This document shows, piece after piece, positions 16,077 through 24,424 of a stretch of DNA of 64,000 nucleotides. The stretch's first letter is position 1. Every line of letters begins with the position of its first letter. This stretch comes from Rhodospirillales bacterium. GTDB taxonomy: Bacteria; Pseudomonadota; Alphaproteobacteria; Rhodospirillales; Casp-alpha2. A program made the translations under genes and the position numbers. Under the pieces are notes generated by a model. The model worked only from the letters and a program-made list of their open reading frames with translations, was not told the origin of the DNA and searched no databases. Where the stretch lies: assembly GCA_017644185.1 (NCBI GenBank), contig JAEPMA010000012.1, positions 49,397 to 113,396 of the forward strand, in the 5' to 3' direction.

Positions 16077-16760
16077 TCACCACGGTAGCGGACTGCCGTC
16101 GTAGTTGTAGAACTTACCCGTATCCTTGAAGCCGAGCTTCTCGATGGACGCGCGCAGGTGCGTGATGCTCTCGGTCGGCGTCAACGTTGCCGACGGCCCA
16201 CCCATGTCGGTCTGCACCCAGCCGGGATGGAACATCGTCACCGCAACGCCGGTGTCGGCGATTTCCTGGGCGTAGCACGCCATCACCATATTCAATGCCG
16301 TCTTCGACGAGCGATAGATGTACTCGCTCGGCGCCGAGCCCTGCTCTATCGACGCCATGATCGACGAGATATTGACGATCAGTTTGCGATCCCCCTTCTC
16401 GACATTCGGTAGCAACGCGCGGGCGATGAACAATGGCGCCATGGCGTTGGTCTGGAACACCGGCGTCCAGTCCTTCATCGTCACGTCGGCGGCCTTGACC
16501 GGTTTCGGCCCGTAGACGCCCGCGTTGTTGATCAGGATGTCGATGGGGCGGCCGTCCAGATCGTTGACGAACCTGTCGATGGAATTCTGATCGAGCACGT
16601 CGAGCCCATAGACCGCGATATCGCCCTCGATGGTGCCGAGCTCGCCGACCCCGACCGGGTTTCGGCAGGTGGCGATGACGGACCATCCGTCAGCCGCATA
16701 CTGCTTCGCGAACTCGAGGCCGAGGCCGCGGTTGGCACCGGTGATCAAAACTGTCGGCAT
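16077..16760 (-). CDS. Short-chain dehydrogenase/reductase
   Basis: 227 residues. Cofactor motif TGANRGLGLEFAKQY, NNAG motif LINNAGVYGP, catalytic Ser in NISSIMASI and catalytic pair in YIYRSSKTALN (Tyr-x3-Lys intact). The C-terminal region HPGWVQTDMGGPSA is typical of the CsgA/sniffer-like SDR group. NAD(P)-dependent carbonyl reduction is likely; the substrate is unknown. Unlike the SDR at 5646, all catalytic residues are present. Confidence 0.85.
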   Translation of the reverse strand: MPTVLITGANRGLGLEFAKQYAADGWSVIATCRNPVGVGELGTIEGDIAVYGLDVLDQNSIDRFVNDLDGRPIDILINNAGVYGPKPVKAADVTMKDWTPVFQTNAMAPLFIARALLPNVEKGDRKLIVNISSIMASIEQGSAPSEYIYRSSKTALNMVMACYAQEIADTGVAVTMFHPGWVQTDMGGPSATLTPTESITHLRASIEKLGFKDTGKFYNYDGSPLPW

Positions 16761-16803
16761 TTAAACGTCTCCCTTGTCGTCTTTTGTCGTCGTCTTAACT
16801 CTT

Positions 16804-17128
16804 CGTCGTCCTGAACTTTCTTCATCATCCTGAACTTTCTTCATCGTCCTGAACTTTCTTCATCGTCCTGAACTTTCTTCATCGTCGTCCTGAACTTGAT
16901 TCAGGACCCATGACTATCGGCACCATCGTTGCTCGTATCCTTGGACCCTGAATCAAGTTCAGGGTGACGATGGAATTTTAGCCCTCCAAGCTTGTTTCCC
17001 GGACGGGCCGCAGGACCGATCCGGGACCCATCGGGCCAGCGCGCCCTGAAACTGAAATAGGTCCCGGGTCACTGACGCCTCTGACCAAATCGCAGATTTG
17101 GGGAGCCGTCGAGCCCGGGATGACGATG
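16804..17128. repeat. Repeat-rich gap: family B with 19-base tandem repeat, family E and family C copies
   Basis: This 376-base gap (16761-17136) has no gene. It holds four exact-period copies of a 19-base unit CCTGAACTTTCTTCATCGT (16810-16885), then a family B element (16885-16972), a family E copy (16995-17029) and a variant family C copy bounded by GGTCCCGGGTCACTGACG and GAGCCCGGGATGACGATG (17058-17128). The tandem unit is a modified half-arm of the adjacent family B element. Confidence 0.8.
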
Positions 17129-17136
17129 GTGCGTAT

Positions 17137-17520
17137 CTATGTCCTCTTAATCGCCGCCACCTCGATTTCAACCTTCATGCGCGGATCGACCAGCCCGGCG
17201 ATGATCGCCGTCGAGGCCGGGCGGATATCACCGAATGTCTCACCCAGGACCGGATAGATCGACGGCCAGTCCTCGGCGTTGGTGATGATGTAGTTGGCAC
17301 GGACGACGTCCGCGAACGTCGCGCCTGCTTCTTTCAATGCCGCCTCGATGTTCTTGAGCGTCTGGCGGGTCTGTTCGGCGGGGTCGTCGGAAATCGTGCC
17401 GGCCTGGTAATCGAAACCGGTCGTCCCAGACACGAACACGAACTCGCCATCAACCACGGCGCGGGAATAGCCGATCTTCTTCTCGAACTCTGAGCCCGAC
17501 GAGATCAGTTTCCGTGTCAT
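17137..17520 (-). CDS. RidA-family (Rid/YjgF/YER057c) protein
   Basis: 127 residues of the Rid superfamily, which hydrolyses reactive enamine/imine intermediates or related compounds. Recognisable features are VSGTTGFDYQAGTISDDPAEQTRQ and the C-terminal DPRMKVEIEVAAI with the conserved Arg. The start overlaps the thiolase stop by one base (TGATG), indicating coupled translation. A trimeric cytoplasmic enzyme is expected. Which member of the superfamily (RidA or a Rid1-7 subgroup) it is cannot be settled. Confidence 0.82.
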   Translation of the reverse strand: MTRKLISSGSEFEKKIGYSRAVVDGEFVFVSGTTGFDYQAGTISDDPAEQTRQTLKNIEAALKEAGATFADVVRANYIITNAEDWPSIYPVLGETFGDIRPASTAIIAGLVDPRMKVEIEVAAIKRT

Positions 17521-18731
17521 CAGTTCATCCTCTCAATCGCGACCGCGGTCGCTTCCCCACCCCCGATACAAAGCGACGCCACACCTTTTTTCAGGTCGTA
17601 CTTATTAAGGGCGTTCAGAAGGGTCACGATGATCCTCGCGCCCGACGCCCCGACCGGATGGCCGAGCGCACACGCGCCACCATGAATATTGACTTTGTCG
17701 TGCGGGAGATCGAGATCACGCATCGCCGCCATGGTGACGACGGCAAAGGCTTCATTGATCTCGAATAGGTCGACGTCGTCCTTCTGCCACCCCGCCTTGG
17801 CGAGCACTTTTTCGATAGAGCCGATGGGCGCGGTGGTGAACCATGCAGGTTCTTGCGCGTGGGTCGCATGCGCGTTGATCTTGGCCAGCGGCGTCAGGCC
17901 GCGCTTCTCACACTCAGACAACCGCATCAGCACCAGCGCCGCCGCGCCGTCGGAAATCGACGACGAATTCGCGGGTGTCACCGTGCCGTCTTTTCTGAAC
18001 GCGGGTTTCAGCTGCGGGATTTTTTCAATGTTGGCGCTGTGCGGTTGTTCGTCGGTCGTGACCTCGACATCACCCTTTCTTGTCGAGACCGTGACCGGCT
18101 CGGTCTCGCTTTCGAACGTGCCGTCGTCGATGGCTTTCTTGGCGCGGGTCAGGCTCTCGATCGCGAAGTCGTCCTGTTGCTCGCGGGTGAACTGATAGTG
18201 CTGCGCCGTGTCCTCGGCGAACGTCCCCATCAAACGCCCTTCGTCATAGGCGTCCTCGAGCCCGTCCAGGAACATGTGATCCTTCACCTGATCGCCGTGG
18301 CCGAGCCGATAGCCCTTCCGCGCCTTGGGAAGAATGTAAGGGGCGTTGGTCATGCTCTCCATGCCGCCCGCCACCATGATGTCATGCGCACCGGCGAGGA
18401 TGTTGTCGTGCGCCAGCATCGTCGCCTTCATCGCCGAGCCGCACATCTTCGAGAGCGTCGTGCATCCCGTCGACCACGGCAGCCCGGCCGCGTGCGCGGC
18501 CTGTCTCGCGGGGGCCTGTTTCAACCCGGCGAAAAGGCACAACCCCATCACCACGTCCTCGATGTCTTCCGGTTTCACCCCGGCGCGCTCGACGGCGGCC
18601 TTGATCGCGGCACCGCCCAGATCGGGGGCCGACATGTCCGACAATGCCCCCTGGAAACCGCCCATCGGGGTGCGCGCCGCGCCGACGATGACGATCGGGT
18701 CCTTATTTGGGCTAATCTGATCAGAAGTCAT
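17520..18731 (-). CDS. Acetyl-CoA C-acyltransferase (thiolase)
   Basis: 403 residues. Nucleophile C97 lies in LSKMCGSAMKA, the His of the GHP motif is H358 (ALGHPVGASGA) and the second Cys is C388 (SLCIGGGEA). It cleaves or forms acetoacetyl-CoA or related 3-ketoacyl-CoA. In this cluster it would process the acetoacetate-derived product or the isoleucine branch. The ATG at 18731 follows GAGGAG by eight bases; an earlier GTG overlaps that site. Confidence 0.92.
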   Translation of the reverse strand: MTSDQISPNKDPIVIVGAARTPMGGFQGALSDMSAPDLGGAAIKAAVERAGVKPEDIEDVVMGLCLFAGLKQAPARQAAHAAGLPWSTGCTTLSKMCGSAMKATMLAHDNILAGAHDIMVAGGMESMTNAPYILPKARKGYRLGHGDQVKDHMFLDGLEDAYDEGRLMGTFAEDTAQHYQFTREQQDDFAIESLTRAKKAIDDGTFESETEPVTVSTRKGDVEVTTDEQPHSANIEKIPQLKPAFRKDGTVTPANSSSISDGAAALVLMRLSECEKRGLTPLAKINAHATHAQEPAWFTTAPIGSIEKVLAKAGWQKDDVDLFEINEAFAVVTMAAMRDLDLPHDKVNIHGGACALGHPVGASGARIIVTLLNALNKYDLKKGVASLCIGGGEATAVAIERMN

Positions 18732-18798
18732 TAACGTCACTCCTCAAATCCGGAATTCATGCAAGGTTATGCAAGTCTGTGCAGGTCTCAAGCCGTTC

Positions 18799-19287
18799 TC
18801 AGGTGATCAGGTTCCACGCCGTCACTGTCCATATCGCGACATATAAAATCACCACCCCGCGCGCCACATACCCCCACTTCGCCTGTTCCGCGAGCGCTGC
18901 CGAGCGCCAGACAGTGATCACCGACCAGCTCCCGAAAAGCACCATCACGCCACCGCTCGCATACATGATGAAACGCGCCGCCGTCATGGATTCGTCGACC
19001 CTTTCGGGGTCGATCGTCAGCCCCGCGACGACCCCGATCACCATCGTGCCGACGGCGAATGCGAGGACAATCCCATGGCCGAAGAAGAACCCGCCCCAGA
19101 ACGCGAGCCAGAGCGGCAACTTTCCCTGTAAGCCTCTGATCCAAAAGGGCCCATCGGGATGTGGACCTTCGAAACCGTGCGGCCCCTTGCCATGCGTCGG
19201 CACCTTACCAACGCCCATCCGACGCGCCGTCCCATAAACGTCGATGAAGACCGGACCGTGATCGCCGCCGCCGGAATGATCCGCCAT
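18799..19287 (-). CDS. Small three-helix membrane protein, function unknown
   Basis: 162 residues. A soluble Gly/His/Pro-rich N-terminus (about 1-55, with GKGPHGFEGPHPDGP) is followed by hydrophobic segments near 58-85, 100-120 and 138-160. I recognise no family. The start codon lies one base after the isovaleryl-CoA dehydrogenase stop, so the two are translationally coupled, and the thiolase follows. It may be a membrane partner of the operon, for example in uptake or electron transfer, but nothing in the sequence shows this. Confidence 0.65.
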   Translation of the reverse strand: MADHSGGGDHGPVFIDVYGTARRMGVGKVPTHGKGPHGFEGPHPDGPFWIRGLQGKLPLWLAFWGGFFFGHGIVLAFAVGTMVIGVVAGLTIDPERVDESMTAARFIMYASGGVMVLFGSWSVITVWRSAALAEQAKWGYVARGVVILYVAIWTVTAWNLIT

Positions 19288-19288
19288 C

Positions 19289-20461
19289 TCAGGCCGTCTC
19301 CTCAAACAGTTCGCGGCCGATCAACCAGCGCCGGATCTCCGACGTGCCGGCGCCGATCTCATAGAGTTTCGCATCCCGCAAGAGCCGCCCGGTGGGCGTT
19401 TCGTTAATGTAGCCCATCCCCCCCAGACACTGGATCGCCTCCAACGCCATCCACGTCGCCTTCTCGGCCGCGTAAAGGATTGCCCCCGCTGCATCTTTTC
19501 TCGTCGTCTGCCCCCGGTCGCACGCTCTGGCAACGGCGTAAACATAGGCTTTGGACGCGTTCATGGTGGTGTACATGTCCGCCATCTTGCCCTGCATCAG
19601 CTGGAACTCGCCGATGGATTTTCCGAACTGTTTGCGGTCGTGCATGTAGGGCACGACGACATCCATACAAGCCTGCATGATACCGATCGGGCCCGCCGCT
19701 AAAACCGCGCGCTCGTAGTCGAGGCCACTCATCAGGACGTTGACGCCCCTGCCCTCGCCACCGAGCACATTCTCCTCCGGGACCTCCACATCCTCGAACA
19801 CCAGCTCACAGGTGTTCGAGCCGCGCATCCCCAACTTGTCGAGCTTCTGCGCCTGGGAGAAACCCTTGAACGCACGCTCAACCAAAAACGCGGTAATGCC
19901 CTTGGGACCGGCGTCCATGTCGGTCTTCGCATAGATCACATACGTGTCCGCGTCGGGCCCGTTGGTGATCCACATCTTGTTGCCGTTGAGGACGTAACGG
20001 TCGCCTTTCTTCTCCGCGCGAAGCCGCATCGAGACGACGTCCGAGCCGGCACCCGGCTCGCTCATCGCGAGCGCGCCAACGTTCTCGCCGGTGATAAGCT
20101 TTGGGAGATATCGTTCTTTTTGATCTTGAGTACCGTTGCGTCTGATCTGATTGACGCAAAGGTTCGAGTGAGCACCGTAACTCAAGCCGACAGAGGCTGA
20201 CGCACGGCTGATTTCTTCCATCGCCACACAATGCTCAAGGTAGCCCATCGCGGCGCCGCCGAATTCCTCCTCGACGGTGATTCCGAGCAACCCCATGTTC
20301 CCCATCTTGCGCCAAAGGTCTTTCGGGAAATCGTTGTCGCGGTCGATCTCGGCCGCGCGCGGTGCGATCTCATCCATCGCAAAGCCACTGACCGATTGAC
20401 GGAGCATATCGGCGTCTTCGCCGAGCCCGAAATCGAGCGTGGGATATTCATTGGGAATCAT
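19289..20461 (-). CDS. ivd: Isovaleryl-CoA dehydrogenase
   Basis: 390 residues. First committed step of leucine catabolism, oxidising isovaleryl-CoA to 3-methylcrotonyl-CoA with ETF as acceptor. The catalytic Glu is in the family-specific position, [14 protein letters not shown] (E250), while the usual C-terminal site reads [11 protein letters not shown] without Glu, a hallmark of isovaleryl-CoA dehydrogenases. Other motifs are [15 protein letters not shown] and [15 protein letters not shown]. It is the first gene of the leucine operon, 62 bases downstream of the LiuR-type operator. Confidence 0.94.
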   Translation of the reverse strand: MIPNEYPTLDFGLGEDADMLRQSVSGFAMDEIAPRAAEIDRDNDFPKDLWRKMGNMGLLGITVEEEFGGAAMGYLEHCVAMEEISRASASVGLSYGAHSNLCVNQIRRNGTQDQKERYLPKLITGENVGALAMSEPGAGSDVVSMRLRAEKKGDRYVLNGNKMWITNGPDADTYVIYAKTDMDAGPKGITAFLVERAFKGFSQAQKLDKLGMRGSNTCELVFEDVEVPEENVLGGEGRGVNVLMSGLDYERAVLAAGPIGIMQACMDVVVPYMHDRKQFGKSIGEFQLMQGKMADMYTTMNASKAYVYAVARACDRGQTTRKDAAGAILYAAEKATWMALEAIQCLGGMGYINETPTGRLLRDAKLYEIGAGTSEIRRWLIGRELFEETA

Positions 20462-20522
20462 GGCCTGTTTCCGCCCCTTATTCTCTTGTTCAACAGGTGG
20501 TGACGTTGTGCGGGAAGTCTAG

Positions 20523-20544
20523 TTTACGTTAACGTTAACGTCAA
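20523..20544. promoter_or_regulatory. LiuR-type operator upstream of ivd
   Basis: TTTACGTTAACGTTAACGTC contains two overlapping near-palindromes centred on GTTAAC. It closely matches the perfect palindrome upstream of the LiuR-like gene at 24381. It lies 62-83 bases before the ivd start, where a MerR-family regulator would act. Confidence 0.8.
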
Positions 20545-20567
20545 CTTTGAGCCGTCGATCATGATCT

Positions 20568-21386
20568 TTAGTTTACGGCATGCGCGGCCAAAATGGCGAG
20601 CGCACCGAGCCCGCCACTCCCCCAAGCCGCCGTGAACTTTCCGCGTTGCCTTTGGCCACCCGCGTCGAGCACTTCTTTAAAAACCCCGAAGCACACTGCC
20701 ACGCCAAGCGAAAAGAGGATCAATGTCCCCCATCCACGAACCACTTCCAGATCAGCCCCACTGATTTTCAACCCGAGCACAACAAACCAGTAAAGTAGAT
20801 ACCCAATAGGCAGTCCCGCCAGCACGGCGCCCGCAAAGCGATGCACCAATCTATCCCCCGTCGAATCCGGGCCGGCATGTAGCAACGTCCACACGCCCGC
20901 ATTCGCGGCATAGAGAACAATCGCAATCAACAACCCGGACAGGGCCCCTTCGGCGGGCGCCCCGGTCAACATGTGCGAAGACAACGACCAAACGGCATAG
21001 TAGGGCAACAACACCAACGCCAGAACCGCACCCGACCCGGCGGCGACAGCCGTCACGGACTTGGCGCGTCCCACCAGTAGCATGTGCAAGAAGATCGACC
21101 CCACGATCATAAGATAGCAAATCAGCATGAACGGGGAGCCGCCCAAAGTAGCATTCACCAAAGCCGCCCCGGGCAATACCATAAACAGCACAACGGGAAC
21201 GGCCGCTCCGAAAACCGCATCCCTGTCGAAGTCCAAAACCGTCTTGGAAACGGCATCGTGCAATATTCTGCGCATCGATCCCGCAACTGAATTATCGCCA
21301 CCAGACATTGCCTCTTGGGCCAACAAACCCGCGAGCAACAGGAACGCAGCCCCCACCCCCATCATCAAGCTCGTGAATACTTGCAT
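20568..21386 (-). CDS. Multi-pass membrane protein, function unknown
   Basis: 272 residues with about seven hydrophobic segments (near 5-24, 58-80, 88-108, 112-132, 146-168, 186-208, 220-240 and the C-terminus). No recognised transporter motif. The only soluble stretch of note is residues 25-55. It is encoded downstream of the OmpA-domain and FecR-domain genes in the same direction and 113 bases away, and its 3' end is close to the LiuR operator of ivd. I cannot assign a function. Confidence 0.6.
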   Translation of the reverse strand: MQVFTSLMMGVGAAFLLLAGLLAQEAMSGGDNSVAGSMRRILHDAVSKTVLDFDRDAVFGAAVPVVLFMVLPGAALVNATLGGSPFMLICYLMIVGSIFLHMLLVGRAKSVTAVAAGSGAVLALVLLPYYAVWSLSSHMLTGAPAEGALSGLLIAIVLYAANAGVWTLLHAGPDSTGDRLVHRFAGAVLAGLPIGYLLYWFVVLGLKISGADLEVVRGWGTLILFSLGVAVCFGVFKEVLDAGGQRQRGKFTAAWGSGGLGALAILAAHAVN

Positions 21387-21499
21387 TCTATCGCCCGACC
21401 GGCCCTCAACTCACACAATGGTGTCCCATGCAAAGAATGGCCGGACAACCCCTGATCGCCAAAGAAGGTCGGGTATCGCCAGGGATGGTCAGCCAGCGT

Positions 21500-22093
21500 T
21501 TACCAGAGTGTGATTTCAACCCGCCGGTTCTGCGGCTCGGAGGTATCGTCACCGGTCGGCACGATTAAATCCGTCTCACCATGTGAACGCACGACGATTT
21601 CATCTTCAGCCAGTCCAGCGTCCACCAACACACCTCGTATCGCGTCGGCGCGACTTAACGCGAGCCGGTAATTGAGATCGGCATCTCCCACCGTATCGGT
21701 GTGGCCGATGATGTTTGCACGCGCCAGCGTTCGTTTAGAAAACGCAGCAACAACGTCCTGTAGACGTGACTGGCTTTCATCAGTGAGGGTGGACGTACCG
21801 GCCTGGAAATAGAGCAGGAAAGTCTGCGGCGGCTCAGGCGCTGCATCGAGCGCTCCTTGAAATACGGCGCTGATTTCTTCCTTCGAAATAGCCTCCGGCG
21901 CCGAAGGCGTACCACTCGATGAAACCCGGATCACGGTATTCGCCGTATCTAGCAGCTGTTGGCCCGCCGCATTACCAACGACAACCTGACCGACATGTCC
22001 ACTCGGATCTTCGAGCAATACAACCAGATCTTCGTTCTTATCCAATGCGAACGCCGCGGCCAACCACAGCAGGAAAAACGTCAATGGTTCCAT
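21500..22093 (-). CDS. OmpA-domain protein with N-terminal hydrophobic anchor
   Basis: 197 residues. A hydrophobic N-terminus (about 4-18) is followed by a short acidic region and a C-terminal OmpA peptidoglycan-binding domain (about 90-197) with FLLYFQAGTSTLTDES, ANIIGHTDTVGD, RALSRADAIR-like LALSRADAIRGVL and PQNRRVEITLW. It should sit in the periplasm attached to the inner membrane or cleaved, binding the cell wall. It starts seven bases after the FecR-domain gene stop; FecR plus OmpA genes are a known pairing around CHASE2-cyclases, but no cyclase is here. Confidence 0.8.
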   Translation of the reverse strand: MEPLTFFLLWLAAAFALDKNEDLVVLLEDPSGHVGQVVVGNAAGQQLLDTANTVIRVSSSGTPSAPEAISKEEISAVFQGALDAAPEPPQTFLLYFQAGTSTLTDESQSRLQDVVAAFSKRTLARANIIGHTDTVGDADLNYRLALSRADAIRGVLVDAGLAEDEIVVRSHGETDLIVPTGDDTSEPQNRRVEITLW

Positions 22094-22100
22094 AACGGTG

Positions 22101-22553
22101 TTACTCCGCGACCTTGATCAAAACGCGCGTAGCGCGAATTCCGATCGTCGTAAACGGGGTCGCCAGGTCTACCTGGTCAGGGGCAAGCTTCGCGATACGG
22201 CCAGACAAATACGTCGCCGTCCCTTTCAAGAACTTCGCCGCGAAAGAGAGTCGTTTGTCCTGGGGTTCGAACACGAAGGCATCTATCGTCATTGCGCTAC
22301 CGGTCCCCAGGGACAACACGGTGCCATCCAGGAATGTTATTCCCACCGATCCCGAGGCGTCCGTCGAAACGACGTCTCCCTCGTACACCGGGGCACCGAG
22401 AACCGCAGCTTCCGATTTACCGGCACGCTCCACTGATGCGCCCGAAACGAGCGTCTTCACCTGCCCGATCGCCCCTGCGGGCAGTTCGGCCTCGACCGGT
22501 AGAGAGAAAAGGAGAACCCCCAACATTAAAACCGCAGCGAAATGACCTCGCAT
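22101..22553 (-). CDS. FecR-domain periplasmic protein
   Basis: 150 residues. Signal peptide about 1-22 ending PVEA, then a FecR domain (about 28-150) with GDVVSTDASGSVGITFLDGT and LSLGTGSAMTID. It is a small single-domain protein, not a TonB-dependent sigma regulator. The ATG at 22553 is preferred because GGAGAG is seven bases upstream; an ATG at 22559 is too close. It pairs with the OmpA-domain gene downstream. Confidence 0.8.
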   Translation of the reverse strand: MRGHFAAVLMLGVLLFSLPVEAELPAGAIGQVKTLVSGASVERAGKSEAAVLGAPVYEGDVVSTDASGSVGITFLDGTVLSLGTGSAMTIDAFVFEPQDKRLSFAAKFLKGTATYLSGRIAKLAPDQVDLATPFTTIGIRATRVLIKVAE

Positions 22554-22670
22554 CACCATACTCTCCTATTCAATAAAAGGCGCACGTCCCCGCATGACCA
22601 CTCGCCTTTTATTAGAATTTACTGAAACAAAGCTTACCGCTTCGAACACGAATGTAGGCCCGTTTACACC

Positions 22671-23126
22671 TCACCCCTGAATACCGGACCGCCCAACGAT
22701 ACGCATCAAGGTCTGTTGCATAAGTGCGCAAAGCTTCGTTTCGCCATCCTTGCGCACGAAGACCTCCCCCTTCGTTACTGTCAGGGTGCGCCCTGGCTTG
22801 ATAACCTCTCCACGTGCAATCAACAAATCTCCATCTGCCGGCGACATCAGGTTGATTTTAAATTCAACTGTAAGCACGCCATCGTCCGCAGCAAACAAGG
22901 TCGACGCAGCGTAGCCGCCAGCGGTGTCGATCACGCTGGCGATGCCCCCGGCGTGGTAAAAACCGTGTTGCTGTGAGAGATCGTCCGTAAACGGCATTTC
23001 GATTTCGACGATGCCCGGTTCGACCCGCGTCATCGCGGCGCCCAAGTGCGCCATCAGCCCCTGGCGTCCGAAACTATGCCGGACCCTTTCCGCAAAGTCC
23101 GGATCAGCGACCTGAAATTCTCCCAT
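22671..23126 (-). CDS. PaaI-family hotdog thioesterase
   Basis: 151 residues with a single hotdog fold. The active-site region is QQHGFYHAGGIASVIDTAGG, with the Asp that aligns to the catalytic acid of PaaI thioesterases. It would hydrolyse acyl-CoA, possibly a dead-end intermediate. It starts five bases after the aspartate dehydrogenase-like gene, so they are probably co-transcribed with liuR upstream. The substrate is unknown. Confidence 0.8.
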   Translation of the reverse strand: MGEFQVADPDFAERVRHSFGRQGLMAHLGAAMTRVEPGIVEIEMPFTDDLSQQHGFYHAGGIASVIDTAGGYAASTLFAADDGVLTVEFKINLMSPADGDLLIARGEVIKPGRTLTVTKGEVFVRKDGETKLCALMQQTLMRIVGRSGIQG

Positions 23127-23131
23127 CGACG

Positions 23132-23950
23132 TCAGGCCCCTATGCGAAGCGGCGATACCATCCCTTCCAGCGTCGCCATGACGGAAAGCGGAGTCAGCTT
23201 ACCCGTCGCCGGATTTTCCTCGGTCGGCACACCGGCGATGGTGAACTCGAACCGGGTTGAATCGCTATCCAGCTTGACGGTGTGGGTATTGCGGTCGACC
23301 GCCGGATCCGCCCAGATCTCGTACTGGGTCTCATCCGGTCCTGCACCCGCAAGGCTCAACGCCACCGCGACGTTGACGTTGGCCGGGAACTTTTGCGCCG
23401 CATCGCGGACGGACCCTTTATAAAGGCATAACGGCTCCTTCAGATCGGACAGATCGATGCCTTGCTCAACCACGAACGGCGCCTTCACCAACCCCTTCGG
23501 GGGTTTTCGCGTCGCCATAACGAGGGAGTGGATGGTGCCGTACCGGGCAGCGTTAACAGCATCGAACGCCATCAATGCCCCGGTCGGAACGATGATCCGG
23601 GCACCGGTTTCTTTTGCTTTTTCGATCAGATCGGGCCGTTCCAAAAGCTGCGTCACGGTTACCGCGACAAGGGTTTTCCCCTTCTCAATCGCCGGTTCAG
23701 CCAGGTCAAAATACCGCTCGGGCGGCAGCCCCTCGACAATAATATCCGCCATATCGACCACTTCATTCAGATCGACGATCGGCGGCTTGACCTTGAAATC
23801 CGCGATCTTGTCCTTGGCCCGCTCTTTATTGCCGGCAGAGACAGCGACAAGGTCATAGCCGGGAACACCGGCAGCCAGCCACCTGGCCACGGGCAGGCCC
23901 ACCGCGCCAAGCCCGGCAACGGCAACTTTAAGATTCTTCACGGACGTCAT
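23132..23950 (-). CDS. Aspartate dehydrogenase-like NAD(P)-dependent oxidoreductase
   Basis: 272 residues. N-terminal Rossmann fold starts VAVAGLGAVGLPVARWL; the C-terminal domain has FPANVNVAVALSLAGAGPD, ADPAVDRNTH and an EENPATGKLTPLS stretch as in L-aspartate dehydrogenase (NadX) and related proteins. It could oxidise an amino acid or reduce a related imine. NadX function in NAD synthesis is possible, but no nadA/nadC is near, and its coupling to liuR suggests a catabolic role. Confidence 0.75.
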   Translation of the reverse strand: MTSVKNLKVAVAGLGAVGLPVARWLAAGVPGYDLVAVSAGNKERAKDKIADFKVKPPIVDLNEVVDMADIIVEGLPPERYFDLAEPAIEKGKTLVAVTVTQLLERPDLIEKAKETGARIIVPTGALMAFDAVNAARYGTIHSLVMATRKPPKGLVKAPFVVEQGIDLSDLKEPLCLYKGSVRDAAQKFPANVNVAVALSLAGAGPDETQYEIWADPAVDRNTHTVKLDSDSTRFEFTIAGVPTEENPATGKLTPLSVMATLEGMVSPLRIGA

Positions 23951-23974
23951 GGGTACCTCTCAGGAAACGGTTGA

Positions 23975-24361
23975 TTATTTTTTGTTCTGCTTTTGCGACA
24001 GCAACTGGGTGCACTGGCGTTCGAGCCGGTTCATCTCGGCAAGAATATCCTCGATATCCTGTTTCTGGCCTTCGAGGACGGTCTTTCGCTCATGAATAAC
24101 ACCGATGAACTGTTTGAGCTGCGTGACTTCGCTTGGATCAACGTCATACAGATTTATCAGCTCGGCGATTTCATCGAGTGTAAGCCCCAAACGCTTGCCC
24201 CGCATAATCAGGCGCAAGCGCACCCTGTCGCGTGGGCTGTAGACCCTGCGTTGTCCCTCACGGGTCGGCGAGATCAGCCCCTTATCCTCGTAGAACCGGA
24301 CGGTCCGCGTGGTAACGCCGAACTCCTTTGCCAACTCTGCAATGCCGAATGTCTCTGTCAT
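23975..24361 (-). CDS. liuR: MerR-family regulator of branched-chain amino acid catabolism (LiuR-like)
   Basis: 128 residues. N-terminal helix-turn-helix FGIAELAKEFGVTTRTVRFY with YEDKGLISP, REGQRRVYSPRDRVRL and a C-terminal coiled coil (about 80-120). The lack of paired Cys fits a small-molecule rather than metal sensor. It lies upstream of aspartate dehydrogenase-like and thioesterase genes. A perfect 18-base palindrome starts 20 bases before its ATG and recurs near ivd, so it most likely regulates itself and the leucine operon. The ligand (an acyl-CoA) is inferred from the LiuR family. Confidence 0.85.
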   Translation of the reverse strand: MTETFGIAELAKEFGVTTRTVRFYEDKGLISPTREGQRRVYSPRDRVRLRLIMRGKRLGLTLDEIAELINLYDVDPSEVTQLKQFIGVIHERKTVLEGQKQDIEDILAEMNRLERQCTQLLSQKQNKK

Positions 24362-24380
24362 GAGAAAGATGCTAAGCGAG

Positions 24381-24398
24381 CTTTACGTTAACGTAAAG
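24381..24398. promoter_or_regulatory. LiuR-type operator, perfect palindrome
   Basis: CTTTACGTTAACGTAAAG is its own reverse complement over 18 bases. It lies 20-37 bases before the LiuR start codon and matches the ivd site at 20523. Confidence 0.85.
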
Positions 24399-24424
24399 TA
24401 GCCGCAGACCGATTTCAGCGATGA

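Noticed and set aside
18715..18730. A LiuR-like half site (TTAACGTCA) just before the thiolase.
   Set aside because: Only one half of the motif is present and it overlaps the Shine-Dalgarno region; chance is the best explanation.
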